From Alkalibacterium olivapovliticus (GTDB lineage: Bacteria; Bacillota; Bacilli; Lactobacillales; Carnobacteriaceae_A), in contig NZ_PVTO01000001.1 of the NCBI RefSeq assembly GCF_003003275.1, positions 1-64,000 on the forward strand: a DNA stretch of 64,000 nt. The letters are read 5' to 3'. The position numbers and the translations under genes are program-made. Shown piece by piece: positions 51,930 to 60,568 of the stretch. Within the stretch, counting starts at the first letter, position 1. Every line of letters begins with the position of its first letter. A model generated the notes under the pieces. It was given only the letters and a program-made list of their open reading frames with translations. It was not told where the DNA came from and made no database searches.

Positions 51930-51977
51930 CTGTAGCTACAGAATTTCTTCACCATGTAAGAAATGTCTATCCTACAG
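51930..51977 (+). promoter_or_regulatory. Structured leader between dnaK and dnaJ
   Basis: A 12-bp palindrome CTGTAGCTACAG (51930-51941), a 7-bp hairpin ATTTCTT/AAGAAAT (51943-51964) and a further CTACAG (51972-51977) that could pair with the first half of the palindrome. No convincing promoter is visible. The role is unknown. Confidence 0.4.
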
Positions 51978-52008
51978 AGAAGAGTTAAAGTAGCAATGGA
52001 GGAATAAT

Positions 52009-53163
52009 ATGGCTCAAAAACAAGATTTTTATGATTTACTGGGCGTATCGAAAGATGCATCCAAAGACGAAATAAAAAAAGCATACCGTAAGCTTTCTAA
52101 AAAACATCACCCGGATATCAGTGATGATCCCAATGCTGATGCTCGATTTAAAGAAATTTCTGAAGCCTATGAAGTCCTGAGCGATGAACAGAAACGGGCA
52201 GCCTATGACCAGTATGGCCATGCTTCAACTGATCCAAACTTTGGGGCTGGCGGCGGATTTGGTGGCGGCCAAGGTGGGTTTGGCGGCGGTGGATTCGAAG
52301 ATATCTTTGACCAGTTCTTTGGTGGCGGCGGTTCAAGAAGACGTAACCCAAACGCCCCTCGTCAAGGAGAAGATCTGCAGTATGTAATGGATCTATCTTT
52401 TGAAGAAGCTATTTTCGGTAAAGAAAGCACGATTCGCTACAACAGAGAAGAAGAATGTAGTAACTGTAATGGATCAGGAGCAAAACCGGGAACCAGCCCT
52501 AAAACCTGTTCTCAGTGTCACGGTGCTGGTGCAGTAAACGTTGAGCGTAACACGCCATTTGGTCGAGTAATGACTCAGCAGTCATGCCCAACATGTGGCG
52601 GATCCGGACAGGAAATCAAAGAAAAATGTTCAGTCTGTCACGGTGCCGGTCACTCCAAGAAACAGCATTCCGTTAAAGTAACAGTTCCTGCTGGTGTTGA
52701 AGACGGGAATCAAATGCGTGTACAGAACCAGGGGGATGCCGGAGCTAACAGCGGACCTTATGGAGACTTGTACGTCGTATTCAAAGTGAGACCGTCTGAG
52801 CTGTTTGACCGTAGAGGATCAGAAATCTACTTTGAACTGCCGATTAATGTGGTACAAGCGACTCTAGGTGATGAGCTGGAAGTGCCAACTGTTCACGGCA
52901 AAGTGAAATTTAAGGTACCCGCCGGGACTCAACCGGGTACAACGTTCCGTTTACGTGGAAAAGGTGCCCCTAGACTTAGAGGCACAGGTAACGGCGATCA
53001 GCACATTAAAGTAAGAGTAGTCGTTCCAGACAAACTGACTCAAGAACAGGCGAAACACTTGAGAGACTTTGCAAAAGCCAGTGAGTACGATGACATTGTC
53101 GAGCAGGGTGACAGTTCGTTTTTTTCAAAAGTAAAAGACGCATTTAAAGACAAAAGTAAATAA
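52009..53163 (+). CDS. dnaJ: Chaperone DnaJ (Hsp40)
   Basis: DnaJ delivers substrates to DnaK and stimulates its ATPase. The 384-residue type I protein has the J domain with HPD in [10 protein letters not shown] near residue 32, a Gly/Phe-rich linker (about 78-110), four CXXCXGXG zinc motifs ([32 protein letters not shown]) and the C-terminal substrate domains. TGGAGG precedes the ATG. It follows dnaK after a terminator and a structured gap. Confidence 0.97.
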   Translation: MAQKQDFYDLLGVSKDASKDEIKKAYRKLSKKHHPDISDDPNADARFKEISEAYEVLSDEQKRAAYDQYGHASTDPNFGAGGGFGGGQGGFGGGGFEDIFDQFFGGGGSRRRNPNAPRQGEDLQYVMDLSFEEAIFGKESTIRYNREEECSNCNGSGAKPGTSPKTCSQCHGAGAVNVERNTPFGRVMTQQSCPTCGGSGQEIKEKCSVCHGAGHSKKQHSVKVTVPAGVEDGNQMRVQNQGDAGANSGPYGDLYVVFKVRPSELFDRRGSEIYFELPINVVQATLGDELEVPTVHGKVKFKVPAGTQPGTTFRLRGKGAPRLRGTGNGDQHIKVRVVVPDKLTQEQAKHLRDFAKASEYDDIVEQGDSSFFSKVKDAFKDKSK

Positions 53164-53168
53164 GCTTT

Positions 53169-53202
53169 GAGGGATTCAACGATCAGTTGTTTCCCTTTTT
53201 TT
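53169..53202 (+). terminator. Terminator after dnaJ
   Basis: GGGA-TT-CAAC (53171-53180) pairs with GTTG-TT-TCCC (53186-53195), with a TT/TT internal loop, followed by TTTTTTT. Confidence 0.8.
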
Positions 53203-54265
53203 ATGCTGTCCAGAAAATGCGGGCATTTTCTACCGAACTGTAAAAGGATGAGTTTGCAGATGATGAAGTGAGTTGTTCATTCTGAGGTGCAGTTTTGTAG
53301 GACTCCTAGTCACAGTTTGCGTTGAGAGCTACAAATAGGTAGGCGATTTGTATAACTGATGAACGTTGATCAGGATGAGACCTACAATTAGCGGCTTAAT
53401 AGTCGCACTCATTTTCCTTTTGAGGAGTGAGTACGACAAAAAGGGTAGCCGATTTGTATAACTGATGAACGTTGATCAGGATGAGACCTACAATTAGCGG
53501 CTTAATAGTCGCACTCATTTTCCTTTTGAGGAGTGAGTACGACAAAAAGGGTAGCCGATTTGTATAACTGAAGAGCGTTGATCAGGGTGAGAGCTACAAA
53601 TAGCAGCTTAATAGTCGTACTCATTTTCCTTTTTGGTAGTGAGTACGACAAAAAGGGTGCCGATTTGTATAACTGAAGAGCGTTGATCAGGGTGAGAGCT
53701 ACAAATAGCAGCTTAATAGTCGTACTCATTTTCCTTTTTGGTAGTGAGTACGACATAAAGGGTGCCGATTCGTATAACTGATGAGTGTTGATCAGGATGA
53801 GAGCTACAATTAGCGGCTTAATAGTCGCACTCATTTTACTTTTGAGGAGTGAGTACGACAAAAAGGGTGCCGATTTGTATAACTGATGAACGTTTATCAG
53901 GATTAGAGCTACAATTAGCAGCTTAATAGTCGTACTCATTTTCCTATTTGGTAGTGAGTACGACATAAAGGGTGCCGATTTGTATGACTGATACTCACAA
54001 CCACATTTGAGAGATACAAATGAAGCATCATAGGGAGTACTCGACGTCTCGATCTTATACGAGCACTACAAATTAATAAGATAGTTGTGCTGATCGAGCG
54101 TTTTTTATAAAATGAGGACTACACATATCGCGCAATAAGAGCTGCTCTCTCTTGTTGAACATAATCAGCACTACAAATAGACAGTATATGAGGATGATTG
54201 ATCCCGTACGGCTCAAATGTGTCAGAAAAGGATTTTCATATGGCTTTCATAATGTCAGTATGTGA
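53203..54265 (+). repeat. Gene-free block of tandem palindromic repeats between dnaJ and lepA
   Basis: Six complete tandem units start at 53345, 53451, 53557, 53662, 53767 and 53872 (106, 106, 105, 105, 105 and 105 nt), with a seventh start at 53977. Units 1 and 2 are identical, units 3 and 4 differ by one base, and units 5 and 6 mix the two types. Each unit holds an inverted repeat GTCGTACTCA/TGAGTACGAC, flanked further out by TACAAAT/ATTTGTA. Decayed TACAAAT motifs continue downstream at 54015, 54067, 54120 and 54172, and a reverse one lies at 53293. A small hairpin AAAATG/CATTTT is at about 53214-53230. I see no supportable gene here. Confidence 0.92.
53345..53976 (+). repeat. Six-copy 105/106-nt tandem array
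   Basis: The core array. Within a unit the segment GAGxxCTACAAATAG recurs 52 nt later as GAGTACGACAAAAAG, so each unit looks like an old dimer of a 52-53 nt module. Two sequence subtypes exist, one with TTTTGAGGAG and GTCGCACTCA, the other with TTTTTGGTAG and GTCGTACTCA. In the second subtype the central arms pair perfectly over 10 bp. Confidence 0.93.
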
Positions 54266-54294
54266 TTGTACTCTAATCTAATCGTTGGTATAAT
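54266..54294 (+). promoter_or_regulatory. Promoter of lepA
   Basis: TTGTAC (54266-54271), a 17-nt spacer and TATAAT (54289-54294). Confidence 0.8.
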
Positions 54295-54332
54295 AGTAAG
54301 GAATGTTTTATAGGAATGAGGAAATTATAGTA

Positions 54333-56156
54333 ATGGATAAAAAACACGCAAGAGATCGTCAGAAGCAGATTCGAAACTTTTCGATTATTGCTCACATCGA
54401 CCACGGGAAATCGACCTTGGCCGACAGAATTTTACAACTAACGCATACAGTAGCTGATCGTGAAATGCAGGAACAGCTTCTCGACTCTATGGACTTAGAG
54501 AGAGAACGTGGCATTACGATCAAATTAAACACAGTTGAGGTATTGTACAAGGCTAGAGATGGTGAAGAATACATTTTACACTTGATTGACACACCAGGAC
54601 ACGTCGATTTCACCTATGAAGTGTCTAGAAGTCTGGCAGCCTGTGAAGGCGCAGTCCTCGTAGTTGACGCAGCTCAAGGGGTGGAAGCACAAACCTTGGC
54701 TAACGTTTATTTAGCTTTAGATAATGAATTGGAAATTCTTCCAATTATAAATAAAATCGATTTACCTGCAGCTGATCCAGAGCGTGTCCGTAAAGAAATC
54801 GAAGACATTGTTGGTCTGGATGCAAGTGAAGCTGTCTTGTCCAGCGCTAAAACGGGAGTCGGTATTAAGGACATCCTGGAGCAAATTGTTCAGAAGGTCC
54901 CAGCACCCCAAGGCGACATCGATAATCCGTTGAAGGCCTTAATATTTGACTCTGCGTATGATTCCTACCGGGGAGTCGTGTTAAACATTAGAGTAATGGA
55001 TGGAACCTTAAGAAAAGGCGATACTATCCAACTGATGAGTAATGGCAAAACGTTTGAAGTAACAGATGTGGGTGTCTTTTCTCCTAAGCCTCTTTCAAGA
55101 GAAGCTTTAATGGTTGGAGATGTTGGATACGTTACAGCTAATATTAAAACAGTGAAGGATACTCAAGTAGGGGATACATTGACTTTAGCCAATAATCCTA
55201 CTGATAAAGCCTTGCCTGGTTACCGTAAAATGAATCCGATGGTTTTCTGTGGAATGTATCCGACTGACTCAGCTCGTTATGTCGATTTACGTGAAGCACT
55301 CGAACGCCTTCAGTTAAACGATGCAGCATTGCAGTATGAAGCAGAAACGTCTCAGGCTTTAGGCTTTGGATTCCGTTGCGGATTCTTAGGCATGCTTCAT
55401 ATGGATGTTATACAGGAAAGACTGGAACGTGAATTTAACCTTGATTTGATTACGACTGCACCGTCAGTTATTTATCAGATCAATAAAACAGATGGGGAAA
55501 TGATCAGGGTATCAAACCCCGCAGACATGCCTGATCCCTCTGAAATTGAATCAGTTGAAGAACCGTATGTCAAAGCAACGATTACTGTACCTAATGAATA
55601 CGTTGGTGCTGTGATGGACATTACTCAGAAGAAACGTGGCGAGTTTGTCACGATGGAATATTTGGATGACATTCGTGTGAATGTTGTTTACTTTATTCCA
55701 CTATCTGAAATTGTTTATGACTTCTTTGACCGTTTGAAATCAAGTACAAAAGGCTATGCTTCTCTTGATTACCAGGAATCCGGCTACCGAGTCAGCGATT
55801 TGGTTAAGATGGATATACTGATTCACGGTGACAAAGTTGATGCTTTGAGCTTTATCGTGCACAAAGAGTTCTCATATGGACGCGGACGTTCAGTTGTTGA
55901 ACAGCTGAAAAAGACGATTCCAAGACAGCAGTTTGAAATTCCAATTCAAGCAGCAATCGGACAGAATATCGTTTCCCGTTCAACTGTTAAAGCCTATAGA
56001 AAAGATGTAACAGCTAAATTGTACGGTGGAGACGTCACACGTCGTCAAAAACTCTTGAAGAAACAAAAAGCAGGGAAGAAACGTATGAAGAATGTCGGAA
56101 ATGTCGAAATTCCTCAGGAAGCCTTCATGGCCGTTCTTAACCTTGATGACGAGTAA
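54333..56156 (+). CDS. lepA: Elongation factor 4 (LepA)
   Basis: LepA is a translational GTPase related to EF-G that acts on stalled or assembling ribosomes. The 607-residue protein starts near [20 protein letters not shown] (G1) and has the switch region [14 protein letters not shown] and NKIDLP. The C-terminal LepA-specific domain shows [20 protein letters not shown] and [11 protein letters not shown] use the ATG at 54333, with GAGG about 11 nt upstream. An in-frame ATG at 54303 exists but has no ribosome binding site. Confidence 0.96.
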   Translation: MDKKHARDRQKQIRNFSIIAHIDHGKSTLADRILQLTHTVADREMQEQLLDSMDLERERGITIKLNTVEVLYKARDGEEYILHLIDTPGHVDFTYEVSRSLAACEGAVLVVDAAQGVEAQTLANVYLALDNELEILPIINKIDLPAADPERVRKEIEDIVGLDASEAVLSSAKTGVGIKDILEQIVQKVPAPQGDIDNPLKALIFDSAYDSYRGVVLNIRVMDGTLRKGDTIQLMSNGKTFEVTDVGVFSPKPLSREALMVGDVGYVTANIKTVKDTQVGDTLTLANNPTDKALPGYRKMNPMVFCGMYPTDSARYVDLREALERLQLNDAALQYEAETSQALGFGFRCGFLGMLHMDVIQERLEREFNLDLITTAPSVIYQINKTDGEMIRVSNPADMPDPSEIESVEEPYVKATITVPNEYVGAVMDITQKKRGEFVTMEYLDDIRVNVVYFIPLSEIVYDFFDRLKSSTKGYASLDYQESGYRVSDLVKMDILIHGDKVDALSFIVHKEFSYGRGRSVVEQLKKTIPRQQFEIPIQAAIGQNIVSRSTVKAYRKDVTAKLYGGDVTRRQKLLKKQKAGKKRMKNVGNVEIPQEAFMAVLNLDDE

Positions 56157-56169
56157 ACTTAATGTTAAC

Positions 56170-56228
56170 AAAAAACTCCCTGTTTCCCTTAGTAAATTAT
56201 AAAAGGTGAACAGGAAGTTTTTATTTTT
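56170..56228 (+). terminator. Terminator after lepA
   Basis: AAAAACTCCCTGTT pairs, with one mismatch, with AACAGGAAGTTTTT; the inner CCCTT pairs with AAGGT. A T-run follows. Confidence 0.8.
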
Positions 56229-56324
56229 ACATAAAAGCAGATATATCCACTTGAATCAGTCTCAATAAAAGTAAATTATGCTATACTAATAAGGACAAAA
56301 TATGAAAGTAGGGAATAAGATTTA

Positions 56325-57608
56325 ATGGACAATGACAGCATCAGGAGTATCGTTTTATTAGTTGTTTTAGTAATGTTTTCAGCATATTTTTCTTCGTCTG
56401 AAACGGCTTTTACATCAGCGAATCGTATACGGTTGAAGAATGAAGCAGAAAACGGTGACGAGCGTTCAAGAAAGACATTGAAACTGGCAGAGAATTTCGA
56501 TGGGGTTTTATCTACCATACTGATTGGGAATAACATCGTCAATATTGCAATGTCTGCTATCGCAACATTGCTGTTTGTCGGCTGGTTTCCTGTTTATGGT
56601 GCAACTATCGCAACAGTCGTTATGACCATCATTATTTTACTGTTTGGAGAAATAACGCCTAAAACGATTGCTAAAGAGAAAAGTCAGGAAATCGCCAGAA
56701 GTGCGACTCCTTTTATCCAGTTTTTGATGAGTGTATTCAAACCTGTTTTATGGCTTCTTCAGAAGTGGAAGGTCATGCTGGACAAAGTGTTTAAGTTCGA
56801 AGGAAGCGAAGTCATCAGTGAAGATGAGTTACTCTCAATTGTAGACGAAGCCGAAAGCGGCGGAAGTATTGAAGACCATGAGCACCAGCTGGTAAGATCT
56901 GCGATCGAATTTGATGACTTGGAAGTGTCTTCCATTTTAATGCCTCGTGTTGATGTTGTCGGGTGTGAGCATGATACGCCTGATGACGAAATCGAAAACT
57001 TATTTATGACTCATAACTTCTCTAGACTCATTATTTATGATGACACCATTGATAATGTGATCGGTGTATTACATGAAAAAGATTTCAACCGTTACCTGAA
57101 AGCAAAACAGAAGCCAGGGAAAAATTTATCGTTACTGACGGTTGTCAAAGAAGTATTATTTGTACCGCCGGTTATGAACTTGTCTAAACTTTTGAGAACG
57201 ATGCAGCTGAAAAAAACTCACATGGCCATTGTTACAGATGAGCATGGGGGAACAATCGGTATTGCGACAATGGAAGACGTTCTGGAAGAATTAGTTGGCG
57301 AAATTTGGGACGAGTATGATGTGATTGAAGAAGAAGTAGAAGAAATCAGTATAGGAACTAAGTATAAAGTGAAAGGAACAGCTAATCTGGATAAGGTTTT
57401 TGAAATGTTTGGATTAAATGAACCGAATCAGTATGTCTCAAATACTGTCAGTGGGTTCGTTATAGAAGAACTGGGTCATTTCCCTGAAGATGGAGACCAG
57501 TTTGAATTTCACAATATGAAAATAACCGTGACAATGGTGCGCAACAGACGGGTACTCGAGATTCAAATTGATTATATTCCACAAGACGTTACAGAACCAG
57601 AAGATTAA
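56325..57608 (+). CDS. CNNM/CorC-HlyC family membrane protein
   Basis: The 427-residue protein has an N-terminal DUF21 membrane domain (residues 1-185, about three or four helices; SAYFSSSETAFTSANR near 19 and GEITPKTIAKE near 107), a CBS-domain pair (about 205-330) and a C-terminal CorC_HlyC domain (about 345-420). Family members export or sense magnesium and are often mislabelled hemolysins. Magnesium efflux is the best inference but is untested here. A TATACT (about 56280) may be its -10. The glycosylase gene follows within 20 nt. Confidence 0.88.
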   Translation: MDNDSIRSIVLLVVLVMFSAYFSSSETAFTSANRIRLKNEAENGDERSRKTLKLAENFDGVLSTILIGNNIVNIAMSAIATLLFVGWFPVYGATIATVVMTIIILLFGEITPKTIAKEKSQEIARSATPFIQFLMSVFKPVLWLLQKWKVMLDKVFKFEGSEVISEDELLSIVDEAESGGSIEDHEHQLVRSAIEFDDLEVSSILMPRVDVVGCEHDTPDDEIENLFMTHNFSRLIIYDDTIDNVIGVLHEKDFNRYLKAKQKPGKNLSLLTVVKEVLFVPPVMNLSKLLRTMQLKKTHMAIVTDEHGGTIGIATMEDVLEELVGEIWDEYDVIEEEVEEISIGTKYKVKGTANLDKVFEMFGLNEPNQYVSNTVSGFVIEELGHFPEDGDQFEFHNMKITVTMVRNRRVLEIQIDYIPQDVTEPED

Positions 57609-57625
57609 TAGGAGTGTTTAAAAGC

Positions 57626-58252
57626 GTGTTACCATTTTTTAAAGATGCAACCTTATCTACTGAAGAAGTGGCTCAGAGATTGCTGGGCTGCCTTCTTATT
57701 AAAGAAGAAGATAACCAGACCACTTCCGGATGGATTGTCGAGACAGAAGCTTATGTAGGAATCGACGATGAAGCCTGCCACAGTTTCAACAGCAGACGGA
57801 CGCCAAGGCTGGAATCGATGTATAAAGAGGCTGGAACAGTCTATATCTATCAGATGCACACGCATCATATGGTCAATATTGTCACACGGACTCAAGCAGA
57901 ACCTCAAGCCGTACTGATTCGAGCCATTGAACCGTATGAGGGTATACCTCTATTGGAAAAAAGACGAAACAGAAAAGGAATCGAGCTGACTAATGGACCG
58001 GGGAAGCTCACTAAAGCGATGGGTATCACCATGGCAGATAATGGGTCGGCTGCTGACAAAGCGCCTTTATACATCTCAGATGAGATGAGGAAAACACCAC
58101 GGCTCATTGAACAGACTCAACGTATCGGAATACCTAATAAGGGACAATGGACGGATGCTTTGTTAAGATATAGTGTAGAGGGCAATCCATATGTTTCGCG
58201 CAAAAAAGGAAAACCCATGAATGATCATGGCTGGAAAGCGATGATACATTAA
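57626..58252 (+). CDS. 3-methyladenine DNA glycosylase (AAG/Mpg family)
   Basis: This monofunctional base-excision enzyme removes alkylated and deaminated purines. The 208-residue protein has the catalytic Glu in VETEAYVG near residue 40, HSFNSRRTPR near 54 and the Tyr-rich segment VYIYQMHTHHMVNIV, then NGPGKLTKAMGI near 132. The start is the GTG at 57626, spaced from GGAG; the GTG at 57614 overlaps that site. It lies between the CorC-type gene and DUF3013. Confidence 0.9.
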   Translation: MLPFFKDATLSTEEVAQRLLGCLLIKEEDNQTTSGWIVETEAYVGIDDEACHSFNSRRTPRLESMYKEAGTVYIYQMHTHHMVNIVTRTQAEPQAVLIRAIEPYEGIPLLEKRRNRKGIELTNGPGKLTKAMGITMADNGSAADKAPLYISDEMRKTPRLIEQTQRIGIPNKGQWTDALLRYSVEGNPYVSRKKGKPMNDHGWKAMIH

Positions 58253-58265
58253 AGGAGGAATTTCT

Positions 58266-58817
58266 ATGACGGAAAGTATTTCTAACTATATCGATTCAGA
58301 GCTCAAAACGGTTCTGCCGAATTTCAAGTGGCGCATGATCAAAAACAGCAAGAAAAAACTGATCGAACTCTATATTTCTATTTACGTAGAAACTAATGAA
58401 GACATTCAAGTTCAGGACACTCTGGGACAGAATAATGAACCCGGAAGTGTACAGTTTGAAGATGTGATTTGTCTGTACGATCCAGCTTATTCTCACGTTA
58501 AACCACAGAATTATCTGGCAGCGATACCCTTTGACAGTCACGTTGGGTTGGAAAAAGGATATGTTGATGCATTGCTGAGACAAATTAATTTAACGACTAA
58601 ACAGGGAATGGTTGACCTTAAAGAATTCTTAGAGGACGATTTTGCCGGTCAATTCAAGTTGAACTGGAATGAAAATAATTTAAACAGTCTTATCAAAACA
58701 CTAAAAGATACAAACCGGTATGAAAACGAAAAATTAAAAATGGTTCTAGAAGATGAACATTCATTTTTCGAAAAATTAAAAGAGGATGACAGCCATGACG
58801 GAGTGGAAAGAGTTTAG
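58266..58817 (+). CDS. DUF3013 family protein
   Basis: The 183-residue acidic protein has no membrane segment or signal peptide and is likely cytosolic. It matches the DUF3013 pattern found upstream of prmA in Lactobacillales (an N-terminal LPNFKWRMIKNSKKKLIELY region and the central CLYDPAYSHVKPQNYLAAIP). No function is known. AAAGGAGG precedes the ATG. Its end overlaps prmA by 23 nt. Confidence 0.8.
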   Translation: MTESISNYIDSELKTVLPNFKWRMIKNSKKKLIELYISIYVETNEDIQVQDTLGQNNEPGSVQFEDVICLYDPAYSHVKPQNYLAAIPFDSHVGLEKGYVDALLRQINLTTKQGMVDLKEFLEDDFAGQFKLNWNENNLNSLIKTLKDTNRYENEKLKMVLEDEHSFFEKLKEDDSHDGVERV

Positions 58818-59751
58818 TGTGTCAATCAATAATGATGCCTCAGAACCAGTGTCCGCCATTTTTGACGCATTAGGATCTGCAGGGGTATCGATTACTGACC
58901 GAAATGATTTTTTGACCTTACCTGGCAGCAGTACAGGTGAACTGTGGGAACTGGACGAAGCAAACTTCCCTCAGGATGGAGTCATTATTAAAGGTTATTT
59001 TACAGAATTTGATAACCTTGAACAAATCGAATCAGAACTGAATACACGTATACTGAAGTTGAAAGACTTTGGCATCCCTATAGATGGGTACTCCCTTGAT
59101 GTGAAGGATGTAGTCGAAGAAGAGTGGGCACATGCCTGGAAAAAATATTATCATCCGGTATCAATCACACGCTTTATGACAGTCGTTCCTCAATGGGAAG
59201 AATACAAGCCACAATTTATTGATGAACGAGTGTGTTATCTGGATCCTGGATTAGCTTTCGGGACGGGAACCCATCCCACTACTCAGCTATGTATTCAGGC
59301 ACTGGAAACCACTGTCAGAAAAGGGGATACAGTTTTTGATGTAGGGACTGGATCGGGTGTGTTATCCATCGTCAGTGCGCTGTACGGTGCAGAAACGATC
59401 AAGGCATATGATCTGGATGAAATTGCCGTTAAATCAGCCAGAGACAATATCAAACTGAATAATCTACAAGATACGATTGAAGTGAGTACCAGCAATTTGC
59501 TTCAGGGCATCGAAGGAAAAGCGGATATCATCGTGGCCAATATTTTGGCTGAAATAATTATGCTGTTTGTTGAAGACGCTTATGGTAAACTGAATGATGG
59601 CGGATTGTTCATTACTTCGGGAATCATTGCAGATAAGAAAGATCAGATCATCGAAGAGTGTATTAAACATAAATTTGAAATAATCCAGGTCAATCAGATG
59701 AAAGACTGGGTAGCAATCATAGCAAAAAAAGAAGATAAGGACGTGTCATAA
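58795..59751 (+). CDS. prmA: Ribosomal protein L11 methyltransferase
   Basis: PrmA trimethylates ribosomal protein L11 using S-adenosylmethionine. The 318-residue protein has an N-terminal substrate-recognition domain and a Rossmann methyltransferase domain with [12 protein letters not shown] near residue 161, the SAM loop [11 protein letters not shown] near 182, and [12 protein letters not shown] near 245. The ATG at 58795 is spaced for AGAGG at 58781-58785; the ATG at 58786 is too close to it. It is followed after one base by deoC. Confidence 0.94.
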   Translation: MTEWKEFSVSINNDASEPVSAIFDALGSAGVSITDRNDFLTLPGSSTGELWELDEANFPQDGVIIKGYFTEFDNLEQIESELNTRILKLKDFGIPIDGYSLDVKDVVEEEWAHAWKKYYHPVSITRFMTVVPQWEEYKPQFIDERVCYLDPGLAFGTGTHPTTQLCIQALETTVRKGDTVFDVGTGSGVLSIVSALYGAETIKAYDLDEIAVKSARDNIKLNNLQDTIEVSTSNLLQGIEGKADIIVANILAEIIMLFVEDAYGKLNDGGLFITSGIIADKKDQIIEECIKHKFEIIQVNQMKDWVAIIAKKEDKDVS

Positions 59752-59752
59752 A

Positions 59753-60421
59753 ATGGAAAACATTGAACAGTACATCGATCACACATTATTAAAGCCGGAA
59801 TCAACAGATTTGGCTATTCAGCAGGCTTGTCTGGATGCAAAAAAATATAAATTCAAGGCCGTTTGCATACAGCCTGTCTGGGTCAAATATACAGCTGACC
59901 TGCTTAAAAATACAGGTGTTAATACCTGTACTGTCATTGGATTTCCTTTAGGAGCCAACACGTCAAAGGTCAAAGCCTTCGAAGCTGAACAAGCTGTTAA
60001 AGACGGCGCAACAGAAGTCGATATGGTTATTAATATCGGCGCACTTAAGAGTGAAGATTTCTCAGTCGTTCATGACGATATCAAAGCAGTCGTTGAAGCT
60101 GTAAAAGGGAAAGCAATCGTTAAAGTAATTATCGAAACATGCCTGCTGACTGAAAATGAAAAAGTCAGAGCCTGTGAAATTTCCAAACGTGCTGGAGCAG
60201 ATTTTGTTAAAACATCAACAGGTTTCTCTACTGGTGGCGCAACAGTTGAAGATATCAAACTGATGCGTAAAACGGTCGGAAAAGAAATGGGTGTAAAAGC
60301 ATCTGGTGGCGTTCGTACGATTGAAGATGCTCAAGCTATGATCGATGCTGGTGCAACACGTATCGGAACATCAAATGGTATCGCCCTTGTTGAAGGAAAT
60401 GAAGCGACCGAAGCTTACTAA
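59753..60421 (+). CDS. deoC: Deoxyribose-phosphate aldolase
   Basis: DeoC splits deoxyribose 5-phosphate to glyceraldehyde 3-phosphate and acetaldehyde. The 222-residue TIM barrel shows the Schiff-base Lys in [16 protein letters not shown] near residue 155 and the second Lys in [10 protein letters not shown] near 183. It starts just after the prmA stop, so it is co-transcribed with the prmA group instead of a nucleoside catabolic operon. No other deo gene is in the window. Confidence 0.95.
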   Translation: MENIEQYIDHTLLKPESTDLAIQQACLDAKKYKFKAVCIQPVWVKYTADLLKNTGVNTCTVIGFPLGANTSKVKAFEAEQAVKDGATEVDMVINIGALKSEDFSVVHDDIKAVVEAVKGKAIVKVIIETCLLTENEKVRACEISKRAGADFVKTSTGFSTGGATVEDIKLMRKTVGKEMGVKASGGVRTIEDAQAMIDAGATRIGTSNGIALVEGNEATEAY

Positions 60422-60441
60422 ACTAAGCAGTTACAGCGGTC

Positions 60442-60470
60442 TTGCAGTCTTTTAGAAAAAGCGATATACT
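60442..60470 (+). promoter_or_regulatory. Promoter upstream of relA
   Basis: TTGCAG (60442-60447), a 17-nt spacer and TATACT (60465-60470). Confidence 0.7.
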
Positions 60471-60483
60471 TATATGAGAAGCA

Positions 60484-60525
60484 GCCAGCACTTTAGCAGT
60501 GCTGGTTTTCTTATCATTTTTTTCA
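60484..60525 (+). terminator. Terminator between deoC and relA, inside the relA leader
   Basis: CCAGCACT (60485-60492) pairs with AGTGCTGG (60498-60505), followed by TTTTCTTATC and a T-run. It lies within 10 nt of the predicted relA transcription start, so it may also attenuate relA. Confidence 0.75.
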
Positions 60526-60568
60526 ACATTTACCCAAAATGAACCCTTATAGAATGAAGGTGAAAGTC

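Noticed and set aside
53502-53966. A 154-codon minus-strand frame that reads as a repeat protein with 35-residue hydrophobic units
   Set aside because: The 105-nt period is divisible by three, so the tandem array keeps one frame open by itself. There is no ribosome binding site before its ATG, and the 106-nt units break the frame. It is an artefact of the repeats.
53345-53976. Possible CRISPR array
   Set aside because: The units are over 100 nt, vary as whole units, and have no unique spacers; no cas genes are nearby.
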